Below, in pieces: positions 36,481 to 48,380 of a DNA stretch of 64,000 nucleotides. A model generated the notes under the pieces. The model was given only the letters and a program-made list of their open reading frames with translations, searched no databases and was not told where the DNA came from. Source of the stretch: Chinchilla lanigera (lineage: Eukaryota; Chordata; Mammalia; Rodentia; Chinchillidae); NCBI RefSeq assembly GCF_000276665.1, contig NW_004955404.1:34925908-34989907 (forward strand), written 5' to 3'. Position 1 is the first letter of the stretch, and every line of letters starts with the position of its first letter. The translations under genes were made by a program, and so were the position numbers.

Positions 36481-37711
36481 ATGCGACAGGGACTTTTTCC
36501 CTTTCTGGTTTTCAGCAGACTGAAGAATGTGGCCTACATCTGATATGTGAGGATGCAGGATTGAATCACCATTCCTGTCACTTCAAGCTGTTGATAAATT
36601 GTTCGGCCAAGAAGTGTACTTACTTCCTTGGGGTCATTTGTAGGCTGAGGGTAATAATCTGCATAGGGACAAAGAAGAGAGCTTCCATACGTTTGTGTGT
36701 GTTCAGTCATATTGAATACTCACATATGGATATTTGAAAGTTAAAACATTTCAGAAGCTCTTTACATTTTGATCAGTCCTATAGACAGGGTGGTAAATAT
36801 TTAAGTCTTTTTCTTGATTGAATTCATAGAGAATTGCACATTTCTGGAATTATCAGAAACATTTTTCATTGTTCCAAGTAAAAATTTCAGAAGAAGTAGT
36901 TCACCTGGGATTTTCTCCCTACAAAAACATAGATTAGGACCTTTGAGGAACAATGTCTTAGTTCTATACATAGTATTACGATTTTAAAGTATCTAGGGAA
37001 AGATGAATTTACCATCTTCACAAACCATTTAATAAATATATTTTTACTTAAATTTTTTCCCAGTAAGTATATTGAATTTAAAAAGGACAGCTTGCTTTTC
37101 AAAATAGTAAAACTACGTACATTGATACATACATAGCTACATAATTAAGTATGCATAAATTAATAAACAAATATAAAGTGATGTGACATTTAATACAAAG
37201 TAGTGGTTAATAATTTACATTTGGGAACTGTGTCACTTGTACGATAAGGGAAACTTCAAGACTCAGAAACTTCAGGAATACTCTTATTCTGCTTTAGGAT
37301 TCTGTGGCCATATAATGTTTCAGGAAACACAATATAATACAACTAAGAGAGAAAGAAAAAAAAAAAGAGGTTTCTGAAACCAATTTCAATTTGTTTTCAT
37401 TTCACTTATGTGCATTTTTAGAAAAAAGCCTATGTGATTTTGAAATAATCCTCTCTGTGTGCTTTAGTCTGCTTTTTTGTGAGTGGGTTTCCTTCCACCT
37501 CACTATCCTTTAAATACTGAAATTGTGCAGCTGGGCTTCTAAATTATCTTGCATTTGCTTATATTTTTCTGATTTTCCTCTTTATTACTTTATATTTGAA
37601 TATCAGAACTGTATTTCTGCAAAGGAGTTTGTAAAAATAACAAGTCAAACATAATATAAGTTTGATGTCCATCTTTGATAAAAATAACATTTGAAAATGT
37701 TAGTTTTATTA

Positions 37712-37778
37712 GGCAAGTCAGCTGGTTTCATAAAAGGCAAATCAGCTGGTTTCATAAAAGGCAAATCAGCTGGTTTCT
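37712..37778. repeat. 24-bp tandem repeat, about 2.8 copies, each with CAGCTGG
   Basis: The unit GGCAAATCAGCTGGTTTCAT plus AAAA recurs at a 24-base offset, with CAGCTGG at 37719, 37743 and 37767. The first copy has G for A (AAGTCAGC) and the third is cut short after GGTTTC. Confidence 0.93.
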
Positions 37779-38052
37779 TTTAACAATCTGAGTCTCAACC
37801 ACCTAGAGTTGCTAGTTGCACTGCGCACAGGTACATATTTAGTCTTTTTATTCTTGTGTTTTTATATAACTGCCACTGTCCTAACTTATACTTACTTCAA
37901 GAGAGAAATGTCGTGATCTAGAATATTTTAAAATGCATGTAGAGAAATAAACAACTAGACTATAACATGTCTTATTTCCATTAGTACATGAAAGCACTGC
38001 TTTAAATCTGTTAGTTTTTCTTTCTTCACGTCTGGCCTTAACTATTAAATAG

Positions 38053-38092
<40 letters not shown>

Positions 38093-38107
38093 ACACACAC
38101 ACACACA
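38053..38107. repeat. (AC)n microsatellite
   Basis: About 27 AC units with one TAC interruption. It runs directly into the 39-base duplication. Confidence 0.95.
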
Positions 38108-38179
38108 ACTGAAGCCTGACATTTCAGCTTCCAAAACTCTCACACAACTGAAGCCTGACATTTCAGCTTCCAAAACTCT
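38102..38179. repeat. 39-bp perfect tandem duplication
   Basis: 38102-38140 and 38141-38179 are identical (CACACAACTGAAGCC to AAAACTCT). The first copy starts in the last AC units of the microsatellite. Confidence 0.95.
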
Positions 38180-38339
38180 CATTAACTTATTTCAAGTATA
38201 AGCTGCATGTGTTAAATACATACAGGTTTTGTAATATATTGTATGTAGTATTTTGTTTTGGAAAAATGTAGGCATATTTATTTGACTGTCTTTCCACTGA
38301 AGTACAGTCTCACCCTTTCTCTATATTTCTTTTAAAGTC

Positions 38340-38700
38340 TAACCTAAATGTTGATGATTAAGTTATCTTGACAAGAGCCATTTGGATGCTTTGAAAGAAA
38401 TTCACCACGAAGCATTTGATGGTATTTTTTATTAATTGGATAAATGAATTGTGAGATGTGTGATTGCATGATGATGTACTCATTTAGTTGTTGCTTTTTG
38501 CTTTTACTAATCTCTGTCATATTGGATTTATAAATGGAACAGAGTGACCTTTGAAACAGTGATGGAAATGAAGAGATAAACACAACTTGAAAGGACAAAC
38601 CAATTAATATCAATGTGTTTGCCACACAGACATAAAGAATTTTAATCCTTTCCTTTGACAGTAATGGGTGATTCATTTGTTGAGGAGGGGAGCTCACTTC
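38340..38700. promoter_or_regulatory. Candidate intronic enhancer with inverted homeodomain motifs
   Basis: Repeat-poor block holding ATTAATTG at 38431-38438 and its reverse complement CAATTAAT at 38601-38608, with TGATTGCATGATGATG and TTTATAAATGG between them. The 117-codon antisense frame shows no known domain. Regulatory function is inferred. Confidence 0.35.
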
Positions 38701-39999
38701 TTGAAAGGTACAGATTTTAATCTTACTTTTAAAAATATATAATTTACATAATGTTATATAGTTAACACTCTATTAGGTTATTTATACATAAAAAGTTAGT
38801 GACTCTAACTTTGAAAGTTTTGACAATATTTCCTTTTAATAAAAGCAGCTAGATATGTATACATCACAAATATATGTACATTTGAGTTATTCATATGCAT
38901 TCATATTATACATTATTAAAATAAGTATATTCTGACCTTGATTATAGTAAATTCTTGAATAGACTAGAATGTGTTGTCAATTTTGACTAGAAATGATATA
39001 CTACCATTTTCTATAGAATACTTTCTAAAGTTCTGATTCATTAATCATAAATAAAACATTTACTATTTTAATTTGTTGACCTATAATGTTAGAAAATATT
39101 TTCTAATCTCAATGAATATTCTTGAACATGCTCTTAAAATAAAACCTGACCATTCATACTTCCTTATTACCTCACGTTTTCTCTCTTTGCCTTTCTCATG
39201 TTTTACCTGAGTTTATTTTCTTAAAAAGCACACCAATTCTGCTGTGGTGTGAAGTTTAGTATACTTGTACCTTCAACTCCCTTTAACAGCTTAATTATGT
39301 AACATAATCAATTTAATCTACATGCTTTGAAATATTGCTGTTGATGCACAGTAAGGCAAAAAAGTAATATGAGCTTGACATTTTAAAACACTTGCATTGA
39401 AAGAGTTTCACTTGTAATTGATTTTTAAAAGAGTTCCCTGAAAAAGCGAGCTCAGAAATGTTTATAACAGTTTTGGAGACATCACAAAATGTTTACCACA
39501 AAATGTAACTCAGCAATTTCTAAGTTCCCCTGTGAACTAAGAGAGATGTGTCTCACTGGCTTCATCCACACTGATATTGAAGCTTCTACATATGTGTCAT
39601 TTTCAAATACATGAATTCTCAAAAATGAGTACATTAAAATAAAAGTGATTTTACTTTTGCCAATTGGGATAATTTGCAAAAAAAGTTTGTGAATGAGCGA
39701 AGGTATATCTTTAAAACTTTCTTAATTTATATATTTCCTCTTCCTTTCCTCTTTTTTAATCTACTGGCCTTTAATTCCTTCATTAATAAAGTTAACACAG
39801 TGATAATGTGTTTTGTATGTGTTAATACTAGAGACAGGCTACAGTTTATTGTATGTGTGAATTCTTTTTATAGCTAAAGATTAATTGATATGATATTCAT
39901 TATATTTTAACAAGAGAGCAGACCAAAATACAAATAACATTGACCACAGCAATTATTTTAAAAAGCTATTGGTAGGTACAGTATTTCAGTAAAAATAAT

Positions 40000-40550
40000 A
40001 TCATTGACTAGGTGTTTGTCAGTTCTTGTACTTTTTTATTGATTTCTTGAATATATAACTCCACGACTGATGCTAAACCTGCTTCCTGTGAGTGAAAATA
40101 GATCAATTTACACAGGAAATGAACACACGCCATTTATTTATATCTCTACTTTCGAATAATGCATATTAATTTCTATAGTGTAGTGTTTCTCTGACATAAA
40201 GTCATGCAATATTTGGAAACTCTGCAACCAATATATTCATCTGGCCTTGTGGTGATTTTCTGTGATTTTCCTCAAGTGTGATTCTACACTATAATGTGAT
40301 ATTTTAAAACACAATCAGCCAGGATGAATCGTTTATTTGTAAGCATTTCTTTTTTAGTTGAAGACTGTGCCATAATTGCATAACATCTACTTATTCCCCC
40401 AGGAATCTGGAGTGATTTGTGGTTTGAAATTTCCGTATCATAAATGCATGCAGTGCAGGCAGTATTACATTTAGTCAATAAGCAGGAATTTTGATTAGTT
40501 GTGTATAAATCATTAACATTGAGAAATAAAGGTGACAAAAACAATGAATA
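40000..40550. promoter_or_regulatory. Candidate conserved non-coding block
   Basis: Repeat-free stretch with ATTAAT and TAATGC motifs, plus a 10-base inverted repeat TATAGTGTAG (40174-40183) / CTACACTATA (40284-40293) separated by 100 bases. Function unknown. Confidence 0.28.
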
Positions 40551-41639
40551 AAAAGAAATGAATTGATAAAAACAGGTAAGGAAGTCATCCAGTCAACAGT
40601 ATTACCTAATTTGTCAAATCAATCCATTACTCAAGCCATGCTGTTGCTGAGAAATTGAGTTGCATGAAAATTTTCCCCATACCAAACTCAGATCTTCATT
40701 TTTTCCAAATTTGAATCCTCGAACTGAACTAAAAGCGGACGTTTAAATCACCATTCTCTATCGCCCCCTTTTTTCCTCCTACCTATGCCCTTTTTTATGT
40801 CATTCCAAACCCAGTGATCTGAAATGCAAACAGAAAAACCCGACACATCCTACCTAGTATTCCTGCTCCAGCGTGGTACAACGTGGCACTTGTCTGTTAA
40901 TCCTCAGTGACTGCTGTCCTTCAAATGAGGGTCTGGGGAGCAAGGCCAAAGGGTGGAGGAAAGAGAGGGGGAGGAGAGGGGACAGGTAAGATGAAAAGTA
41001 GGAGACCCTTGGGGCTTCACTGAGAGCGCACAGCCGGGTGCTGAACTGCTTTTTCACCATAGTCAAGACGTTTTGGTTCCTTAGTCTCTCAATGTCTCTT
41101 TCCTGTATCATAGATATTTAAAATATTTCATAGGGCCCTGTGGGGATTATTTGGACCGAGTTAGTGTCCTTAAAATACAGTTTGATCTATTGTAAGCACT
41201 ACACTAAAAGTTCCTAGAGAGAAAATAACAGTCGAACAATGAAGTGTACAGGCAAATTGATAAAATCTTCTGTAAACCTGGGGCGCTCCAGTCTTCCGGT
41301 CTTCTCCACCATACCTGAAATCGGTTCTCAACTTCCTTTCTGTATGTGGCCTCCACATTTCTTACTTACACAGGGTCTTCCATACTCCTCCAAACTCTGT
41401 CTCAGTGATTGCATCACAGCAAGAGCCAGGGTGAGGAAACACGCTACCGCATTTGGATTACGTTGCTGCACTTTTAAAAAGCACACGTGTACGTGGCAAG
41501 AGCAAATTCTCATTTCATCTGGACAGTTTTTTGGGGGGATCGGTAATAAGCCCCTCAACTTTTAATTGAAAAGTTTTGTTCCATTTTACGTTATCAGACA
41601 AAATGTATACTCCCACTCTAAAAACAGACATTACTTTAT

Positions 41640-41830
41640 TCAGTGCACATAATACTTTCTTTAATTAGTCCTTAATAAGCTTGGTTTAACTGGGATTTAC
41701 GGAAGAACAGTGGTCATTAACATTAGCCAGATTAAGACTGTGTTAATTACTATTGATAGATAAAATAACGTGCAAAAAATGGCTTAAATTATTCCTAGAC
41801 TTATGAATTGAAAAGCAGTTTGAAGCCCTT
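41640..41830. promoter_or_regulatory. Candidate homeodomain-motif cluster
   Basis: Two TTAATTA cores (41661-41667 and 41743-41749) and ATTGATAG (41751-41758) within 100 bases, in otherwise unassigned sequence. Confidence 0.3.
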
Positions 41831-42683
41831 AAATGGAAGTAATATTTCACTTGTACTTTAAAATTGAATATTGACTTCTGTATGTGTGAACATGCACAAA
41901 CATAGAATTTATGCTTTCATGGTTTGAGTTTTACAGCTTATGTAATTTTAACATGAATGATAAAATCTTAAAATAACATTTTGAATAATTCTCTAAGATT
42001 TATGCGTGGAAATTTTATTTTCATTTTCATGATTTATATTGTGATTTTACTTAGAAACAGGTATCTTAATAATACATTCCTTTCAGAAAACTCAGTTATT
42101 TCCTAATGAACAACTGATAAATGCAAATGATTTCTTCTATTCTGAAAGATTTTTGTTCAAATTGTGATACTTTAATATTAGTTACCTTTTCAATCTTATG
42201 GCAAGTCTTTACTATGGTTCCCTACCATATACTGGAGTTAATAATAGTTGAAATTTAGTAATGTTTCTCACCTTTGCTTCTTTTCCTGGGCCTTACATGA
42301 AGAGAAGCTGTTTCTCAGGCTTCAAATAGTTTTTGTCCCCAACCATATATTCATTCTTTTGAAACTGATCTTGCATAATAAATATATTTATTAAATTGAA
42401 GCTATTAAACATGTCCACCAACCATGAGCATTATATTGACAATATCAGTAGAATTCTACTAGTTTTCTTCCTACATAAAATTATGAAGTCAATGTTTAAA
42501 TTTTATACTGGTGATATCATATATTTTCCTTTAAATGATTTGGAGTGCTGCCTTCTATCTAAAGATTTGTGACAAGGTTTTTGCCACAGTTCCTGGCAAA
42601 ATGAATTAGAAATAAATATAATCTCATGTCCTAGCTTGGACCTAGACTTGGGCCAGTCTTCCCTGAGTTCAGTACATTGCAAC

Positions 42684-42705
42684 TAAAAAAAAAAAAAAAA
42701 AAAAA
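42684..42705. repeat. poly(A) run
   Basis: About 22 consecutive A bases. Confidence 0.9.
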
Positions 42706-42729
42706 ACTCAGATGCTCAATCTGATTAAT

Positions 42730-43460
42730 TTGGAATCATGTTTGTCCTCCTCCCATTATGCAATGACTCTCATGTGTACTAACATCTGTTTTGTCTTCCT
42801 CCAAACCAAATCGAGGCTTTGTATTCCTCTTTCCACTGCACTTATTGCTAGTGTGGTATCAGCACCTCCCACATGGGCTGCTGCGGTAACCCTTCGCCAG
42901 TCCTCCTGTTCTTGTACCTATTTGTCTTTTATAATCCTCTGGCCTTATAACAGTGACTGGTGATTATCAATCATAAATCAGTTCATAAATTTTGTGTTAG
43001 ACAATATCTTTGATTACTTTTTCATTTGGGTTAAAATAAAAATCAGCTTTCTTAGAAATCAGCTTTCATGGCCTGAAAAGACTTGTCAGAGTACGGAATG
43101 CATCTAACTTTCCCTGGCAGAAAAAATCTTTTGGATTTTTGTTTCTCTATTTTTTCTTTTCACCACACTGGATTCTCTCAGGTTCCTTGAACGTATTACC
43201 TTTTCTTCCCCCAGCAGCTCTTCAAAGTTGGATGATGGAATGTCCTTCACTGAATGTTAGAAATTAGTTTTCTAAATATGCCCCCACCCTCCTCCATTTG
43301 ATATCCCCTTGTTCTTTCTGTAGTCCTTCCAACTACTTAGAATTGTATCTTGCTCTGTCAGTCTGTTTGGTACATGCGTCTTCTCCTCCATGCGACAATT
43401 AATTAGCTAGTGAAGGGTGATGCAGACCTGGTCACAATGATTGATGGCCAGTTCACGGTG
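42730..43460 (+). mobile_element. L2 LINE, diverged
   Basis: Sense-orientation landmarks in order: gtcctcctcccattatgcaa, a cccacatgggctgctgcggt block, tcatggcctgaaaagacttg, caccacactggattctctca, ggttccttgaacgtattacc and a cttcccccagcagctcttca block. These follow the L2 ORF2 3' end and untranslated region (gcatggcctacaaggccct, ccacactggcctcctt, gttcctcgaacatgcc). Internally decayed; the 83-codon frame at 42712-42963 is inside it. Confidence 0.65.
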
Positions 43461-43714
43461 ATTCAACAAATGTTCCAGAATAAGTGCTCAGTAAGGCAAA
43501 GAAGTGATTTTACACATCATCCTTACTAATTTACGCTCTCTCTTGACTCATGAAATTTCTGTATATCCTTATGAAATAGTGTGTCTTTTACTTCAAGCTA
43601 CATTTTATTCAGTGTCAGCATTTCAGAGGTTTACTGTGTAACATTTTAATTCTCATTTTCCTGTGAGTGCATGTCTACATCTATTCTTTTAATTTAATTT
43701 GAAACATAAAATGT

Positions 43715-43800
43715 TAATATTGTTGGCATCTCCATTTTACAGATGAGTAAATTGAATCTCAGAAGAGATAATTTCTTGCTTGTTTTTATGTGATGCTTAA
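43715..43800 (+). repeat. MIR-like SINE fragment
   Basis: Contains ggcatctccattttacagat then gagtaaattgaatctcagaa, close to the MIR block catccccattttacagatgagg-aaactgaggc. Confidence 0.6.
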
Positions 43801-44399
43801 GGTAGTATTACTTAAGATAGGGTATGCTCTTTGTTCTTCCATTTTAGTGTTTATCCCAGTTTGTTAAGATAGAGGAAAGGGCTCATTTTTTAAAAATATT
43901 AAAATTAGAAATCTAGAGACTTGACTTTTTATTTAGTGTTGCTAATATCAATCTTGATGACCTTGGACATATACCATAAATTCTGCTATGTGTTACTCTA
44001 CTGAGATTTGTTAATTTTGTAGGTTCAGAAATAGATGTTCTAAATTTATATGACTCAATGAGTGTAAAATACAACATTAGTAAATGATATCTTTAAGTCA
44101 CTCAGATCAACTCTAAATTACTTAGTGAGGAGGAGGATGCTGTCATAGAATTTCAAGAGCACATATATAAAGCATTCAGATGTCGGTGAACAGATTTATA
44201 TACCTGGAAAATGTGAAAATAAATGAAGTGATAGCCTATTAGCTTTATTATTTATCACTTTCCATTTTTTTTACCTTTGTTCAATAAATTACCTTAAAAT
44301 TACAGAAACAAAAATATCTTCTGTGGCTGTATCCTTCTTTGATACCTGTTTTTCACCCATTCTCATTTGCTTGTCTCCCAAATAATACACATTCTCTAC

Positions 44400-44535
44400 A
44401 TCTGAGCTGTTTTACTCTTGTGTGTCCCTTGGATTATGCTATAAACCCTTTGTGGCAGGGACCTTGTCTTTTTATATGCTCTATAAAGCACTGTGCATAC
44501 CTAGGGAATTTTATGAATAATAATAAAAAGGAGGC
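44400..44535 (+). mobile_element. L2/CR1-type 3'-end fragment
   Basis: Reads ctataaaccctttgtggcag, ggaccttgtctttttatatg, aaagcactgtgcatacctag and a tgaataataataa end. This is the common LINE2/CR1 3' pattern (gagggcagggactttgtct, agtgcctggcacatag, aataaat). Confidence 0.6.
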
Positions 44536-45179
44536 AAAAAAGCTTTCATCAGCAGTGTTTTATTTTCCATGTGAATTTAGGGATGAATTCATGCTATTGT
44601 CCATATTTCTGGAGGAACAGCTGCTTTTATTACAAAAGTTGACTATGGAGAAAGCAAGTAATATTAAATCTGAAAAATACATTGTTGGTATAGGAAAAAT
44701 AAATGAAGCAATACAATTTGCTTTTTCCTGTCCATTATAAAAATATTGCCAAGTCTGGCATGTGGTTCATAAAATCAAACGCTTTCTAACACAGCTGTGT
44801 ATGAGGAAATGAAATACTGCAGGTATAAGAAACCACCTGTTTGCCAGAACAGGAGTTTCAAAAAAGATAAACAGAAGAGTTTTATATGAAACTCTGTTGA
44901 ACATCTATACTGCTATTAATAAGAAAATCTTAACTCTTATTCTTCAAACAGGTGTTTTCCATGTGAATTCAAGGTTCAATAACTGCACGGGCGATTCACT
45001 CCTAAACAGTACTGGTTTTCCATTCTATAAAAAAGATGACAATGAAGAAAGCTGTCCAAGCTAATTTTGCAACCAATTCGGTTTTCAAAGCCAAAATTAT
45101 ATCAACCCACAGGTTCTCACTTTCCCCAAAGGTACCCCTTTCCCTTCTTTATCTTAGCCGCAGAACTCTCCTGAACTTA

Positions 45180-45430
45180 GCAGTGTTCTCCCTTGATGAA
45201 GAGAAAGTCTGAAATACGCCGTCAGTCATACTGAGCTCCCAGAGAAACTCAAACTTCTGTAAGAGCAAGCGCCGAGGGAGCGTTTGTACCTGGACTGAGC
45301 CATCCTACGCTCACAGCCGGATCACTGCGTCATAATCTCATTGTGGTTGTGATGCGCTATGTGCAGAGCAGACTCAAATGTCAGAAAGAAAGAGCAAGAG
45401 CAGTTGTCAGGCTGGAAAGAATCCATCTAT
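45180..45430. promoter_or_regulatory. Candidate CpG-bearing regulatory block
   Basis: More CpGs than the surrounding intron (AAGCGCCGAGGGAGCG at about 45266-45281, then AGCCGGATC, TGCGTCATAA and ATGCGC). TGCGTCAT at 45326-45333 is CRE/AP-1-like and TGTGGTT at 45342-45348 is RUNX-like. No promoter elements such as a TATA box were seen. Confidence 0.32.
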
Positions 45431-47404
45431 TTTACATTAAGCAAGTGATCAGAATAGCATATTAGCCAGTATCAAATATTTCAGAATTGAAAACTTCTTC
45501 AAAGACTTCTTTATATGCAGCACTTCCTGAAGCTCTTGATTACTGGAGTTCTGGGGAATAGAGAAGGCCTTTACAATTTTTTTGTCATCTTTACTAAATG
45601 TTATCAAATAAGTAAACTAGTCGTACCCTAAACACCAAACTTCATGAAGATGTCCGCCAAACAATGCCGGAGAATATTTCTAATCGAACTTTCTAACTGA
45701 ATTGTTCCAGTGTATGTATGCAGAGATGCACAGGTACATGTATGTTTACATGGATTACATGGATGCAATTCTCTAGGATTCATATTTCGCAGCTATGAGA
45801 TATTTTGTAGACTGTCCTCATATTATGATAATATTAAATTACTGAAAACAGAAAGCTTTTGCCCATCTTTAAGTGCGAGATGAATTGTAAACATGGCCTT
45901 GAGTGAAAGAGCAGTGCATAGTTTCACCATTAGGACAGTAGAATCTGTCCTGCAAAGTAAGACATAATTTACTTTATGTTCAGTTCTGAGTTTTTTTTTA
46001 TAAGTTTCTATGAAGCATACAGGTATCTCTGACTTGTTGTCTACTTCTTTTTTAATATAACGTCTTTTTTAATATGACATCAAAAAGATAGTGTCTTAAA
46101 ACTCAACCTAATATTCAAATATTTGTGGAAGCCTAACTAGTCTGGCGTCCCAGCTTCATCCTTTCCCTCTGAAAGTTCTAAGAAGGCAGTCAGGTCAACT
46201 CAAGCAACAGTACTTTCTGTAGTCTATCAACATAGTTAGACTCGTAATATTATTTTGTTATTTTTATCTCATCATAATGAATTGGATCAATTTTTAGTTC
46301 AATATTAAATATTGGCATATTAGTATTGGATTTATGAGAAATGGGTCTAATTTTGCCCTCATGTATATATTTCCTTCATGTATTTATGACAGTATTTTCT
46401 CTTTTTACTAACTTTCTATCACAAATTATTTTTTAATAATATAAAATTTTGCACTTATCCAGATAAAATTTCAACTTCTAAAGACTTCAATTTCCTAGCT
46501 AGAAATTTTTCTAGGACAAATAGATTCTATTACATACGTAAGTCTGTTTTATTCAGGCTTCAATCCAGAATAAAGGAAAATGGTTCCCTTTTTATAGTAC
46601 CTACACAGAACCAGGATAGCACCAACATATTTCATGGTAACACATACACAGGTATGTATGCATACATGTACGTATGAATTAAAATAAAGTCAGTAATTAC
46701 CTGCTATGATTACAGATCAGAAAAGATTAGTAATAGGGAGACAGATGGTGTGGAAATTTCCTCTATTTTATTTTGGGGTTTTTGTTTTATGTTTTTTCTT
46801 TCCTTTAGTCTTCATTTTTCCCTACCTGGGATAAGGCATTCAATGGTATACTTCATATTATTAAATATATCATAGTTATTAAGGACAGAATAAACTTTAT
46901 AGTAGCATTGGCTTTGTTGCTAAATGTTTCTATTATAAAATGTTACTTACTTAAAGGAAAGGGTTATGACTTTTTCACTTTTTGATTTAAAACAAAGCCC
47001 AAAATACCTCTGCAGTTCTATATCTTTCATCCAGTTGCTCATAGGTTAGCATTCTTGTTATGTGGTATCTTCTGCAGTTGCATGGCGTGTTCCTAAGGAC
47101 AGATACTGTCATCTCTATGTCAGAGAGAGAGATAGTGTGCTTGTGGCATGCATTCACTGTGGTGTATACACAACATCCACTGTGCCCTGTGCATGTAAAA
47201 TTTGCAAAAGCTTCCCTTCTGTTGCCGTAGGACATAAACAAGTATTGTATGCATTGGGTATAGTCAAAGCCATGTGTTTCTTTTGGAGATACCATCACAT
47301 TTTAGTTCCTATTTATTTTAAGTAATTTTATTTTAGGCTTCATTGTCAGTAAAAAGAGACACCACATTTTCACTGTGTATGACTGACTATTGAACTAAGC
47401 TGAG

Positions 47405-47670
47405 ACTCTTTTCTCTTTAAAATATTTTTATTAGCATATGTTTGTGGTACATAATAATTGCAATCATCTTGGGGAACTAGTGGAGGTATATATCTCGTCT
47501 TAATCATTTTCACTTCCTCTTTGTTTTCTCTCCATTCCCACAACCTCCTCCCATTTCCTGTTTCTTATCTTTTATCTTGTATTTTGCTCCTTAAATTATT
47601 TATAGTTTGGATTTCTTATAGAAGAGAAATCATGAGATATTTAAACTTCTGTGCCTGATTTGCTTTACAC
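47405..47670 (-). mobile_element. L1-like 3'-UTR fragment, antisense
   Basis: On the + strand: aaatatttttattagcatat, ggtacataataattgcaatc, a C/T-rich middle (cctcttt... cccattcc... cctcctcccatttcc) and gaaatcatgagatatttaaa then cttctgtgcctgatttgctt. I associate this order with reverse-complemented rodent L1 3' untranslated regions. No ORF2 sequence adjoins it. Confidence 0.5.
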
Positions 47671-47866
47671 AATTTTTAAATGAAATATTTTATTTAATCT
47701 ATTTACATTTGTGGGCTTCCAAGCAAAGTTTCTTTTCAAGGATTGCCTAGTAATTACATGATAATAATAAATACCATCTACAGGTCTAATAGACTGTGTT
47801 AGAGATGCATGATAGTCTAGGACAGTCAAAAATCCTGAGCTGGGACCCTAGTTCTTTTATGTACTA

Positions 47867-48185
47867 CAGGTGACCCCTGCCGTAAGGATAAGTCTATTGA
47901 AGATTGTTTTCAAATTTATAATGATCCTGAATCAATACGCATTCAGTAGCAACTGCTTGGAATTTGATCATTTTGGGAGTTGGCCATGTAGAGTACAAAA
48001 CTCTCGAGGCACCATGCAGTGGAAGTGAGCCTTCACCTCAGGCATCCAAGTGATGCTGAGAAAGAAGCCACATTCCACTGTGATGCTAAGCTCTGATGTT
48101 AGGTAGCTTACGTGAACTGAATGCATTTTCAGCTTATAATGGGATTTTTCAGGATATATCCCCAGTAAGTTGAGAAGCATCGAAC
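47867..48185. mobile_element. Tigger-type MITE (MER6-like)
   Basis: Starts after TA with CAGGTGACCCCTGCCGTAAG. It contains caatacgcattcagtagcaa, ctgcttggaatttgatcatt, aagctctgatgttaggtagc, tgaatgcattttcagcttat and aatgggatttttcagg, and ends near gttgagaagcatcgaa. I recognise the order as a pogo/Tigger-derived MER element. No transposase is present. The 70-codon antisense frame is inside it. Confidence 0.78.
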
Positions 48186-48204
48186 TTTTGCTTTCATTTT
48201 AAAC

Positions 48205-48380
48205 CCATATATCCATCTTATCTTCTGTAAAATGGATATAATGACATTATAATGGTTTCTTTTGTTCTGGATACCAGGAATCGAACTCAGGACTTTGTGC
48301 TTGCCAGGCAGGCGCTTGTGCCACTGAGCTATATTCCTGGCAATGTTTTAATAGTTTTGAGGGAGAAATAAGTATTAATT
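48205..48380 (+). repeat. MIR fragment split by an ID SINE
   Basis: The left part has ccatcttatcttctgtaaaa then tggatataatgac. After the ID (48258-48341) the right part resumes with aatagttttgagggagaaat, equivalent to ggttgttgtgaggattaaat of MIR. Confidence 0.55.
48258..48341 (-). mobile_element. ID SINE, antisense, nested in MIR
   Basis: On the + strand: ttctttt tail, accaggaatcgaactcagga, ctttgtgcttgccaggcagg, cgcttgtgccactgagctat and attcctggc. Flanking aatggttt and aatgtttt may be a decayed target duplication. Confidence 0.93.

Noticed and set aside
37712..37778. Possible CRISPR-like array
   Set aside because: The copies are directly adjacent with no spacers, in a mammalian intron.
46046..46080. 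17-base tandem CTTTTTTAATAT repeat
   Set aside because: Small AT-rich slippage event with no further structure; a similar 16-base repeat at 43040-43067 was dropped for the same reason.
46654..46667. 14-base palindrome ATGTATGCATACAT
   Set aside because: Short and in a TATG/CATA-rich stretch, so expected by chance.
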